From contig CAXXKI010000033.1 of NCBI GenBank assembly GCA_963667855.2, positions 124,001-188,000 of the forward strand: a stretch of 64,000 bases of DNA, read 5' to 3'. Position numbers and translations under genes: made by a program. The notes under the pieces are model-generated. The model was not told the origin of the DNA, made no database searches, and saw only the letters and a program-made list of their open reading frames with translations. This DNA comes from G963667855 sp963667855. GTDB taxonomy: Bacteria; Planctomycetota; Phycisphaerae; UBA1845. Each line of letters starts with the position of its first letter. Within the stretch, counting starts at the first letter, position 1. Shown here piece by piece: positions 1 to 9,200 of this stretch.

Positions 1-24
1 ACCGTCCGATTCCGTGTCTCTTAA
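1..24 (+). CDS. possible last codons of an upstream BREX gene
   Basis: The first frame of the window stays open for seven codons and then reaches TAA at 22-24. In BREX operons that carry brxD and brxHI, a pglZ or similar gene normally sits just upstream, so this could be its C-terminus. Seven codons cannot identify a gene. The suggestion rests only on the neighbouring brxD. Confidence 0.15.
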   Translation, partial: TVRFRVS

Positions 25-72
25 CAGAAGTTTACTACAACTACAGTTTGAACTTGATATTCCAACAAAATC

Positions 73-1389
73 ATGATTAGCCGACAACGACGACAGGAAA
101 TTATAGATGCTCTTCGACGTGGCACGGTTCCTCGTAGAAGTCTTGATACATTTGCAGTTGGACTTGAGCCGTTTGAGCCCGCTATCGAGGAGGAGTTGGA
201 CAAGGTTGCTTCCGGGGGGAGTGTGTTTAAAGCCGTTCGTGGAGAATACGGCAGCGGTAAGACATTCTTCTCTCGATGGCTTCAGGAAAAAGCCAAGAAG
301 ATGGGATTTGTAACGGCTGAGGTTCAAATCTCGGAAACCGAAACTCCTTTGCATCGATTGGAAACAGTCTATCGTCGAGCTATGGAGCGACTGTCTACCG
401 CAGATACTCCGCAGGGTGCCCTTCGCAGTATAATCGACGGTTGGTTTTATACATTAGAGCAGGATGTTCTTGCAGAGGGGGCTGTTGGGTCGTCTGATTC
501 AGAACGGTTACTCGAAAGAACTAATCAACTTATGGAGCAGCGACTTGCGAACGTTACGCGTAACGCGCCAGCCTTTTCCACTGCTCTTCGCGCGTATCGG
601 AAAGCTTCGTCTCAAGGAGAGCAGGCGCTGGCGGAAGGTATTCTAGCTTGGCTCGCCGGACAACCTAATATAGGTGCTGAAGCAAAGCGGTTTGCCGGGA
701 TCAAGGGGGATATCGACCATTTCGGAGCATTGAGTTTCCTCCAAGGGCTGCTGGTTGTCATGAAGGATTCCGGGCATCCGGGAATGGTGCTTGTTCTTGA
801 TGAAGTCGAGACCCTCCAACGGGTGCGCGGTGATGTGCGGGACAAAGGCTTGAATGCCCTGCGCCAACTCATCGACGAGATCGACGCGGGGCGGTTCCCC
901 GGCGTTTACCTTGTGATTACCGGTACTCCGGCGTTCTTTGATGGACCGCAAGGTGTGCAGCGTCTGCTTCCGCTTGCCCAGCGTCTTCATGTGGATTTTG
1001 CGACAGACACGCGTTTTGACAATCCGCGGGCTGTTCAGCTCAGGCTGAAAGGCTTTTCCCTGGAAACATTGAAACTTGTGGGTGGCAAGGTTCGAGATGT
1101 ATATATTGAACATTCCCAAGCTCCAGATCGTCTTACCTCGTTGGCGGACAACGATTATATCGATACCCTTGCGCAAGCGGTGACCGGAGATCTTGGAGGT
1201 AAGGTTGGGATTGCTCCTCGTATTTTCCTTAAAAAATTAGTGGCGGATGTGCTCGATCGAATCGATCAGCACGTTGATTTCGATCCACGGCAACACTATG
1301 CCTTGACGATTGCAGACAACGAATTGACTGAAATCGAGCGAAACGCCAAGGCTGCAAATGATGTCAACGATATCGAGTTGGATCTGTGA
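73..1389 (+). CDS. brxD: BREX system ATP-binding protein BrxD
   Basis: This is a P-loop ATPase of 438 aa, the usual BrxD length. The Walker A motif GEYGSGKT is at residues 57-64 and a Walker B-like stretch (VLVLDEVE) is near residue 240. The N-terminus, with an ALRRGTVPRR motif followed by a FEPA...EEL segment, is characteristic of the BrxD/DUF2791 family. BrxD is a cytoplasmic component of BREX phage-defence systems that contain an Lhr-like helicase (types 2 and 6 in the published classification). Its exact biochemical role is not settled. The stop codon overlaps the start of brxHI (GTGA), which indicates translational coupling. The methylase, phosphatase-like and large ATPase genes of the system should lie upstream of this window. 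The family call is firm; the BREX subtype cannot be decided here. Confidence 0.9.
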   Translation: MISRQRRQEIIDALRRGTVPRRSLDTFAVGLEPFEPAIEEELDKVASGGSVFKAVRGEYGSGKTFFSRWLQEKAKKMGFVTAEVQISETETPLHRLETVYRRAMERLSTADTPQGALRSIIDGWFYTLEQDVLAEGAVGSSDSERLLERTNQLMEQRLANVTRNAPAFSTALRAYRKASSQGEQALAEGILAWLAGQPNIGAEAKRFAGIKGDIDHFGALSFLQGLLVVMKDSGHPGMVLVLDEVETLQRVRGDVRDKGLNALRQLIDEIDAGRFPGVYLVITGTPAFFDGPQGVQRLLPLAQRLHVDFATDTRFDNPRAVQLRLKGFSLETLKLVGGKVRDVYIEHSQAPDRLTSLADNDYIDTLAQAVTGDLGGKVGIAPRIFLKKLVADVLDRIDQHVDFDPRQHYALTIADNELTEIERNAKAANDVNDIELDL

Positions 1390-3479
1390 CTGCATTTGAA
1401 AAACTTCATCCTGCTTTGCAGCACCATATCGTAAACAGTCTGGAGTGGCGGTCGCTGCGTCCATTTCAAGAGCGATGTATTGAAACGATTTTGGCGGGTA
1501 ATCACGCGATAGTGCTAGCACCAACTGCTGGTGGTAAGACCGAGGCCGCCAGCTTTCCAATCCTTTCGCGTATGCTTTCTGAGGATTGGTCCGGCTTGAG
1601 CGTGCTGTATGTTTGTCCGATTCGTGCATTGCTTAATAACCTTATTGATCGACTCAGGAAGTATTGCGAACTGGTGGGTCGCACAGCTGGTGTGTGGCAC
1701 GGTGATACGTCGCAATCGGAGAAACGCCGGATGTTGGCCGAGCCACCTGATCTCCTGTTAACCACTCCGGAATCGATCGAGGTGCTGCTTGTTTCTCGCA
1801 AGACGGAACATGCATCTCTTTTTGCCAATACCAAAGCAGTGGTAGTTGATGAAATCCATGCGTTTGCCGGCGATGACCGTGGTTGGCATTTACTGTCTGT
1901 TCTTGAACGTGTCTCCAAGTTGGCTGGCGGGGGGCTGCAACGGATTGGTTTATCGGCTACAGTCGGTAATCCAGCGAAGCTTCTGTCCTGGTTGACTAAT
2001 TCATCAAAAGGGTTGAGAGAGCTTATTCTACCTGAAGCCTCCACTCAGGACGATGCTGAAGTTCAGCTCGATTATGTTGGATCTCTGGGAAATGCCGCGA
2101 CAGTGATTTCTAGGTTGCATCGAGGTCAGAAAAGACTTGTTTTTTGCGATAGTCGCTCACGTGTCGAGGAACTGGCGAATATGTTGCGGCAGATCGGTGT
2201 TGGCACCTACGTTTCACACAGCTCACTTAGTGCTGATGAACGACACCGCGCGGAGTCTGCTTTCGCTGCAGGTAATGATTGTGTAATTGTCGCTACAAGT
2301 GCTCTCGAACTAGGCATAGACGTTGGCGATCTTGATCGGGTTATACAAATCGACTCGCCGCCAACGGTATCTTCATTCCTTCAGCGAATGGGTAGAACAG
2401 GTAGGCGATCAGGTGCGAAGCGGAACTGTCTGTTTCTTGCCACATCGTCAGAGTCTCTTATCCAAGCGGCCGGTCTAATCCGATTGTGGGAGTCAGGTTT
2501 TGTTGAGCCGGTTGAGCCACCGCAACGTCCATTGCACATTCTTGCACAACAAATAATGGCATTGGCACTACAAGAATCTGGTATTGGGAATACGACCTGG
2601 CGTGATTGGATCGGAAGTATGCCGGGTTTTGCTGATCTTGACCCTGACGATATTGCAGCTGTTCTTCGGCATATGGTTCAGGAGAAGATACTGTGGGACG
2701 AGGACGGTATCTTGTGGTTTGGGAAAGAGGGGGAGAAAAAGTTTGGCCGAAAGAACTTCATGGAGTTGCTGTCTGTATTTACCAGTCCACCAATGTTTAC
2801 GGTTCGGTGTGGCCGATCAGAAATCGGTGTTGTACACCAGCTATCCCTGATGACTCGTGCAGACGGACCGGTTGTATTGTCCTTAGGGGGCCGGAACTGG
2901 GGAGTATCCCATGTTGACTGGCGCAAACACATCGTTTTTGTCGAACCGACGACTACTAAAGGACGATCCCGATGGCTGGGAGGCGGGGAGCCGCTTTCGG
3001 TCTCTTTGTGTCAGGCCATCAAGAGCGTACTTGCAGGTGATAGCCTCGACGAGTGCTGGTCAGTGCGTTCCAAGGAAAAGCTTGAAGAAATCCGAGATGA
3101 ATTTGGTTGGCTTGATGACGTTAGTACACACATTGTTACCGATTTAGACGGCGTTACGAGATGGTGGACATTCGCTGGTTACCTTGCCAATTCTTCAATT
3201 GCAAACACTCTAATTACGCAATTCGGGATAAAGGCGCGTTGTGATGATTTTGTAATTACTATGATGATGACAGAAGTCCCTCAGGAAATACAGACGCGAA
3301 TATACTCTATATCAGATTGTATTGAGCCTGATGTTTCGGAAGAAGCAGTTGCGGAACTGAAATTCGTTGAGTGCCTGCCGAAGAGGCTGGCGGAGCAACT
3401 TGTTATGTCGCGTTGTATGGATTGCAAGGGAGTGAAGGTAGCATTGAAAGCACCGCAATGCCATGTTCGCCTGCAATAA
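1386..3479 (+). CDS. brxHI: BREX system Lhr-like helicase BrxHI
   Basis: This is a 697-aa superfamily 2 helicase. Visible motifs are Walker A APTAGGKT (45-52), DEIH (155-158), SAT (190-192) and the motif VI region QRMGRTGRR (about 333-341). The rest is an Lhr-like C-terminal region. The GTG start lies inside the brxD stop codon (GTGA overlap), so the two are co-translated. Pairing with brxD identifies it as BrxHI, a cytoplasmic ATP-dependent helicase that closes BREX type 2 and type 6 operons. It is the last gene of the defence operon: the next gene starts about 110 bp later and encodes an unrelated membrane protein. No frame damage or motif loss is seen. A stand-alone Lhr helicase is the alternative, but the brxD partner makes that unlikely. 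Confidence 0.9.
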   Translation: MTAFEKLHPALQHHIVNSLEWRSLRPFQERCIETILAGNHAIVLAPTAGGKTEAASFPILSRMLSEDWSGLSVLYVCPIRALLNNLIDRLRKYCELVGRTAGVWHGDTSQSEKRRMLAEPPDLLLTTPESIEVLLVSRKTEHASLFANTKAVVVDEIHAFAGDDRGWHLLSVLERVSKLAGGGLQRIGLSATVGNPAKLLSWLTNSSKGLRELILPEASTQDDAEVQLDYVGSLGNAATVISRLHRGQKRLVFCDSRSRVEELANMLRQIGVGTYVSHSSLSADERHRAESAFAAGNDCVIVATSALELGIDVGDLDRVIQIDSPPTVSSFLQRMGRTGRRSGAKRNCLFLATSSESLIQAAGLIRLWESGFVEPVEPPQRPLHILAQQIMALALQESGIGNTTWRDWIGSMPGFADLDPDDIAAVLRHMVQEKILWDEDGILWFGKEGEKKFGRKNFMELLSVFTSPPMFTVRCGRSEIGVVHQLSLMTRADGPVVLSLGGRNWGVSHVDWRKHIVFVEPTTTKGRSRWLGGGEPLSVSLCQAIKSVLAGDSLDECWSVRSKEKLEEIRDEFGWLDDVSTHIVTDLDGVTRWWTFAGYLANSSIANTLITQFGIKARCDDFVITMMMTEVPQEIQTRIYSISDCIEPDVSEEAVAELKFVECLPKRLAEQLVMSRCMDCKGVKVALKAPQCHVRLQ

Positions 3480-3590
3480 AAGGAAAGTAATGTATCGATT
3501 TTAACTGAAATACCTATACCAGACCATGTAGGCTAGTCAGAGATCGTTTTATGACAAGAGACGAGTATATTAGGAATATTTGGAAATCAC

Positions 3591-5693
3591 GTGAGTGTTG
3601 AAATTGTAGATTCGGATAAGGTTTGCCAAAACCGACTGGCTCGATGGGGCATACCGATTTTCGTGGGTATTGTTGCTCTAGCAGTATTCGTGTTTACTCT
3701 AGCCCCAACCGTTACCGCGGAAGATAGTGGTGAGCTGATCGCTGCCGCTTGGCATTTTGGGGTTCCACATCCTCCGGGCTATCCGCTGTGGACGATACTT
3801 TGCGGGATTTTTACGCATCTTGTTCCTATCGGTTCGATCGCTTTCCGAGCAAACCTGTTCTCAGCGGTATGTAGTGCCGGGGCGGCAATGGTGGTTTATG
3901 CCGCTTTGCGGGAGTTGAAGCTGTCTCAGCTTGTATGTGCAAGTGCGTCGCTTGTGTTCGTTTGGTGCCGTTGGTCCTGGTCGCAAAGCGTTATTACCGA
4001 GGTTTACGGCCTGAATACATTACTTACGGCGGCGATTTTCTGGTGTGGTTTAAGGTGGTACGCTACGAGGGATCGAAAGATTCTGGTCTGGGCTTCCCTG
4101 TTTCTGGGATTGGGGATGTCAAACCATCACACAATCGGCTTATGCGGTTTGGCAGTGGCTGTTTGGATTCTTCTGCAGCAACCGACTCTATTGAAGCAAT
4201 GGCGGTTAATCCTGCTTAGCACCAGCGCCTTCATCGTTGGGCTGTTACCTTATATATACTTGCCAATCAGCGCCTCGGCCGATCCTGTAATTAATTGGGG
4301 GGATCCGTCAACGCCACAACGCTTCTGGGAACATGTTTCTCGGGATCAGTACGGCGCTTTGGGCCCTATGAAGGTAGTTGAGCCAATGTCGGCAGCCAGG
4401 TTATCTGGGCAAATTGGGTATCTTACAGATTCGCTAGTCGATGACATGACGGTCTATTTAGCGATAGCCTCATTGGGCGGGTTTGTGCTAATGGTTGCTC
4501 AACGAAAGTGGCGGTGGCCATTTGTGCTGGTGGTTTTGTGGGTTGCTTGTACCGGAATTCTGTTTGCATTGCTTGCAAATTACGATTTGGATCGAACCTC
4601 TCGGTGGGCCATGCGGGTATTCTTGATTCCGGTTCCTTTGGGGTTTGTAGTTGCTCTTGCTGTTTTCATGGATTGGATTATTCGGATTGTCAGGGACAGG
4701 CTATCCGGGGAGCGGGTTCTTTCAACTCTGCTGGTGGGAATAATCGTTTTAGGGGGGCCAGCAGCGCAAGTCGTAAGTCATTGGAGGCAATGTGATTACT
4801 CGAATTACTGGTACGCATATGACCATGCACAGAACATGCTGGAGTGCATGTTGCCCAACTCAATGATTTTTCCGTCTGGAGATCACAGTGCGTTTCCGCT
4901 GGTTTACCTGGTATTGGTGGAAGAAAAACGGCCTGATGTTTTGATCGCCGACATCTACGGTTACGTGAGTCCGGAGTTGTACAAGGATCGTCCGGTTGAT
5001 AGCCAGGACGCGCCGTTAACTTGGGTAATCAAGAAGCAGCGTCGGCCGGCGTATTTCACTACTAAGAAGGCTTCGCCAGTTCCTAATGTTACTTGGCAGC
5101 AAGCGGGAATCTTATATCATTTATTGCCGGAACATATCCCGTTCAATAATGAAGAGATACTGGAAAAATGTAGCTATAGGAATATTTCCGATTCATGTCC
5201 AGGAGTAGTTGATTTTGGCTCAGATCACATTCTATGTGATTACGAGTTCTTTTTAGGATTGGAAAAGTTGGATAAGGGGCTTCCTAAAGCTGCTATACAC
5301 CACTTCAAGTCCGCAGCAACGTATGGCAAAGGGGTAAAGGAGGTTTTTAACAACATTGGCAGCGCGTTGGGAGAACATGGATTTGAAGAAAACGCCATTG
5401 AGTATTTCAGGCAGGCAGCTTTGTTGGATAAGTGCTACGTGCTTCCGCGATGGAACCTTTTCCGCACGTATAAGGCGCGACAGGATTGGCGACGAGCGAA
5501 GCATTGGCTAGAGCGCATTATCGCTGCAAACCCTGATGATTACAGGGCTTATGGGGAGATGGGGTTTGTGCAGGAACTACAGGGCGATACCAAACAAGCA
5601 ATTCGCTATTGGAAGAAGTCATTGTGTCTTAATCCTGCTCAGAGCTTCATTATGGATGCGATTTCGCGGATAAACCGTTCTGAGGGCCCCTAA
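3591..5693 (+). CDS. DUF2723 membrane protein (protein O-mannosyltransferase-like) with C-terminal TPRs
   Basis: This 700-aa multi-spanning membrane protein starts with GTG. The first transmembrane helix (about residues 20-42) is followed by the family signature DSGELIAAAWHFG and then HPPGYPLW. These mark DUF2723, a GT-C-fold family related to protein O-mannosyltransferases, in which the acidic residues of the first loop are thought to be catalytic. Roughly ten hydrophobic segments occupy residues 20-400. A soluble region follows, and the last 130 residues form TPR-like helices (for example residues 570-690). It probably transfers a lipid-linked sugar to secreted proteins or glycans at the cytoplasmic membrane. 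The substrate is unknown. It stands alone between the BREX genes and the RHS module. The upstream region shows no strong Shine-Dalgarno sequence, so the start is somewhat uncertain. Confidence 0.8.
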   Translation: MSVEIVDSDKVCQNRLARWGIPIFVGIVALAVFVFTLAPTVTAEDSGELIAAAWHFGVPHPPGYPLWTILCGIFTHLVPIGSIAFRANLFSAVCSAGAAMVVYAALRELKLSQLVCASASLVFVWCRWSWSQSVITEVYGLNTLLTAAIFWCGLRWYATRDRKILVWASLFLGLGMSNHHTIGLCGLAVAVWILLQQPTLLKQWRLILLSTSAFIVGLLPYIYLPISASADPVINWGDPSTPQRFWEHVSRDQYGALGPMKVVEPMSAARLSGQIGYLTDSLVDDMTVYLAIASLGGFVLMVAQRKWRWPFVLVVLWVACTGILFALLANYDLDRTSRWAMRVFLIPVPLGFVVALAVFMDWIIRIVRDRLSGERVLSTLLVGIIVLGGPAAQVVSHWRQCDYSNYWYAYDHAQNMLECMLPNSMIFPSGDHSAFPLVYLVLVEEKRPDVLIADIYGYVSPELYKDRPVDSQDAPLTWVIKKQRRPAYFTTKKASPVPNVTWQQAGILYHLLPEHIPFNNEEILEKCSYRNISDSCPGVVDFGSDHILCDYEFFLGLEKLDKGLPKAAIHHFKSAATYGKGVKEVFNNIGSALGEHGFEENAIEYFRQAALLDKCYVLPRWNLFRTYKARQDWRRAKHWLERIIAANPDDYRAYGEMGFVQELQGDTKQAIRYWKKSLCLNPAQSFIMDAISRINRSEGP

Positions 5694-6251
5694 TCTCGTG
5701 TAATGGTCTGAAGATATTAGTCGCCGGCCGTATTCTTCGAAGAGAACAAAAAACGCGTAAACGTTATTCATGTCCGCTTTCATGATTAGAAGTCGTGTTA
5801 ATATCAAGGAGCGATGGTTCACTGGTGTACATGTGTAGGGCGAGTGTGCCAAAAGACTCCGGTGTATCCGTTGTTTTGGGAGTATTGAGCTAAAAAAGTG
5901 GATTTAGGAAAGGCTGTATTATTGTTTTAAGTTCTATTTGATTGCTTTGGACCGGTTTGTTCGGGGGCATTATAATCGTTTCCTGCTTAATGATGTTTGT
6001 CAGCTATTGTCGGTATGCCGTACGAATGGAGTGTATTGGGAATCCTCTTGTGAATACATTAGATCATAAGGAAGTGATTTCCAAATATCCGTTTCAGAAT
6101 ATATTTTGATTTCGTGGTTGAAAAATACCAATATAATCTATAATCTTCCGGAAGTATGTGCTAACACGTTCATTATGTAATCGATCCACAGTCTATTTTC
6201 ATTTCTTGGAATATAGATTGGGGTAAATATTTCAATCCGGGAGTAATCGAT
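5694..6251. other. intergenic, AT-rich, no gene recognised
   Basis: These 558 bp precede the large vWA/YD-repeat gene and are visibly richer in A and T than the flanking genes. No ORF resembles a known protein. The region probably holds the promoter(s) and a long 5' leader of the RHS operon. Besides the candidate promoter listed separately, two overlapping TATAAT boxes lie at 6132-6137 and 6139-6144 without a well-spaced -35 hexamer. Confidence 0.5.
5947..5976 (+). promoter_or_regulatory. candidate sigma-70-type promoter for the RHS operon
   Basis: TTGGAC (5947-5952) and a perfect TATAAT (5971-5976) are separated by 18 bp and point toward the gene starting at 6252. This would give a leader of roughly 270 nt. 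The hexamers are directly visible; promoter activity is inferred. Confidence 0.35.
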
Positions 6252-9200
6252 ATGCCGAGAAAGCTGGTTTCTCATCCGCTAGTTTCTTTGACTATAGTTT
6301 TTCTGGGAATTCCGATATGTGCCTTAGCCGATTGCAATGGGAATGGCATACAAGATGAGAAGGATATTTTCTACGGAACAAGTCGAGATTGCCACGAGAA
6401 CGGAATTCCTGACGAGTGTGATATTGCTCTGGGAATTAGTGCGGATCTTAATAGCAACGGTATTCCGGATGAATGCGAGCTTGAGCCGAGCGCGGTTCGT
6501 GGATCCACGTTAGAAAGGTGCAGTAATCCACCTCCGGCGGGAGAGTTAGTAGATATAGTGTTTGTTGTCGATTCTTCTGGTAGTGTGACAGATGACTATC
6601 AAAAACAATTGATGGCTGTTGCCAACGCGATTAATGAGCCAGACGCGATCATTCCGGCCGATGGGACCGTTGCTGTTGCAGTTATTAAGTTTTCGCAAGA
6701 GCCCTTTACTTACGTTCCATTGACTGTCGTTGACTCTCCCTATACTGCCTCGTCGATATCTCAGACAGTGCTTGGTATGACTGGGCCAGCCGGAGAAACG
6801 ATACCTGGATGCGCTTTTGAAAGGGCAATGCAAATACTAACTGAATGTGCGAACGGTGAAAAACGGTATGTAGTATTTACTTGCGATGGTGGTTTTGACG
6901 GGCATTACGAAGGGACATTCGAGGCAAGTGAAGCGTTAAGGACGATGGAAACCCCCGTTACTATTTGCTCTGGGCACTTTGGGGACACGGAAGATACGAA
7001 TAAGTGGTATTGGCCCCAATTTGTGTTAGGGATGAAGAAGGTAGCTAATACTGACGACTTTTATTCTGATGATTGTGACGCTATTTATTGCAGCCGTCCT
7101 AGAGAATACGGTTCGCAGCCTCACGGGGAATATAGGTATATACCCATAGCTGATTCGGGAGAAGCTAGCTCAGAGTTACAAGAGCTATGCCGATGGTGTT
7201 TTTGTGATAAACTTAATGACTGTAACTGTAATAGTTTGGATGACATAGACGACGTCATCAGCGGACGGAGTGAAGATTGCAATGGCAACTCGATTCCCGA
7301 TGAATGTGAGCCTGATTGTAACAATAATAGTTTTCCTGATGAATGTGATATTGCAGAGCGAAGAAGCGATGACTGCAACGCGAATATGATTCCGGATGAA
7401 TGCGAACCGGATTGTAATAACAACGAGATACCGGATGAATGTGATATAGTTGAAGAAAGATGCCAAGATTGTGATCGGAATGGAATTCCCGACGAATGTG
7501 AGTTTGTGGATTGTAATGCGAATTCGATATTCGATGTGTGCGAGATTACTTGGGGGGTAGTTGAGGACTGTGATGGGGATGGAGTACCTGACGAGTGTCG
7601 CATAGTGTGCGATGATTGCGACCATAACGGAGTGTTGGATGTTGATGATATTACGACGGATCCCTCGCTCGATTTAAACCTAAATGGTCTAATCGACTAT
7701 TGTGAAGGTTCAACGTTGACGACTAGTTTTGAGTATCCTGAATTCGAAGATGCGAGTTTATCATGTTCAGGGGCTCCTCCAGTTTGTGCGACTCCACTCG
7801 ATGGGCAAAACGGTTGGTATGACGATCCAAATGGAGCGGTCAAAGGGCGAGTATCTTTGCAGCAGATTGGTAATTGGGGTGACGGCGACCAATGTCTAAA
7901 CTTGCTTGCGAACCCAGGAAGCAATTCAGACCATTCGATCATTCTCGGGCCACGTGTCACGTTGGCTGAGGATGCTGATATAGAGGTGCTTTGCTTCGAT
8001 GTGCATGCTACGGGTAGCGATTTTGGGAAATTGTTTTTTGAGATTGCGGATTTTTGCGAAGACGGTGAACCCCGTTCGTCCTTATCGGCACTAACCTTGG
8101 ATAATATAAACGAATCTGTTCTTACGGGAGTAATGATTGACGGGGAACATATCTATGGCCGAGAAGGAAAGGGGCAAAACGTCCAGTATCATGAGATTTC
8201 AGATTTTGATCCAACTAATACTAACAATAGGACGGTAGCGATTTATATTAACCACAAATACGGTAGTTATGTGGTTGAATATGATACGTCGAATGCGGAG
8301 TATGTTTGTGATACGACTGGGCAAAATTACTCCGACTTCCGAAACGCAGTGAGAAATATGGATACCAGCAACACTATACCATCTGTCTCAGAAGGGGAGC
8401 ATCGGCAGCTCGTAATTCGAACGGACGGAGATATGGGGCCTCAAAATAACGTTCAGATTTACATTGATAATATCAGGTATAAGAAGTGGAGCGACTGTAA
8501 TGGCGATTGGGAGCCTGATGAGATAACTTTACAGATCGATCAAGTTTTTCCTGATGCCGATGCTAATAATGACGGCGTTTTCGACGCTTGCCAGGATTGT
8601 AACGGTAATGACGTTTTTGATGATGTCGATATCGAAAGAGGTGACGAGTCCGACTGTAATGGTAATGGAATACCCGATTCCTGTGATATTGATCGCACTT
8701 TACCTGAAATTGTTGGATATTACGGACGGTACGGAGGAGGTAGTACCGATCTGAACGCAAACAGTATTCCGGACGATTGTGAAGAGCCGTTATGGAACGA
8801 TCCTAATGGAAGAATTCTTCCTCCTCCAATCTATTCGGTTTGGAATGAGTATTCATGTAATTATGGACAAGATCACGCATATTACGGTGGTGAAGCGTGT
8901 TACCGGAGTCTAGTAGCGCCAGGCAAATGGACGCCGTCTGAGGATGCTGGTTTTCCCGGGTACGGAATTTGTGGTAACGGAATCGGGGAGTGTGACGATT
9001 GTTGGTATTTTTTCCCAATGTGGTATTACCAGGGTTTTCTAATCAACAATGGGCAAAGATACCCGATTGAGCAAGCACCCATCATGTTTGGCGATTTTGA
9101 ACTTAAAGAAGGTGGTGGGGGAACCGTTTATGCGCCAGAGTACTACGCTCGCTTTCAGAGGATCGAAGGCATGGATTGCATTCAGGATGTTTCTCTTGAG

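Noticed and set aside
7121..7625. Long reverse-strand ORFs rich in Ser/His or Ile/Val
   Set aside because: They lie opposite the calcium-binding repeat block. Open antisense frames arise from the repetitive GAT/AAT/TGT codons.
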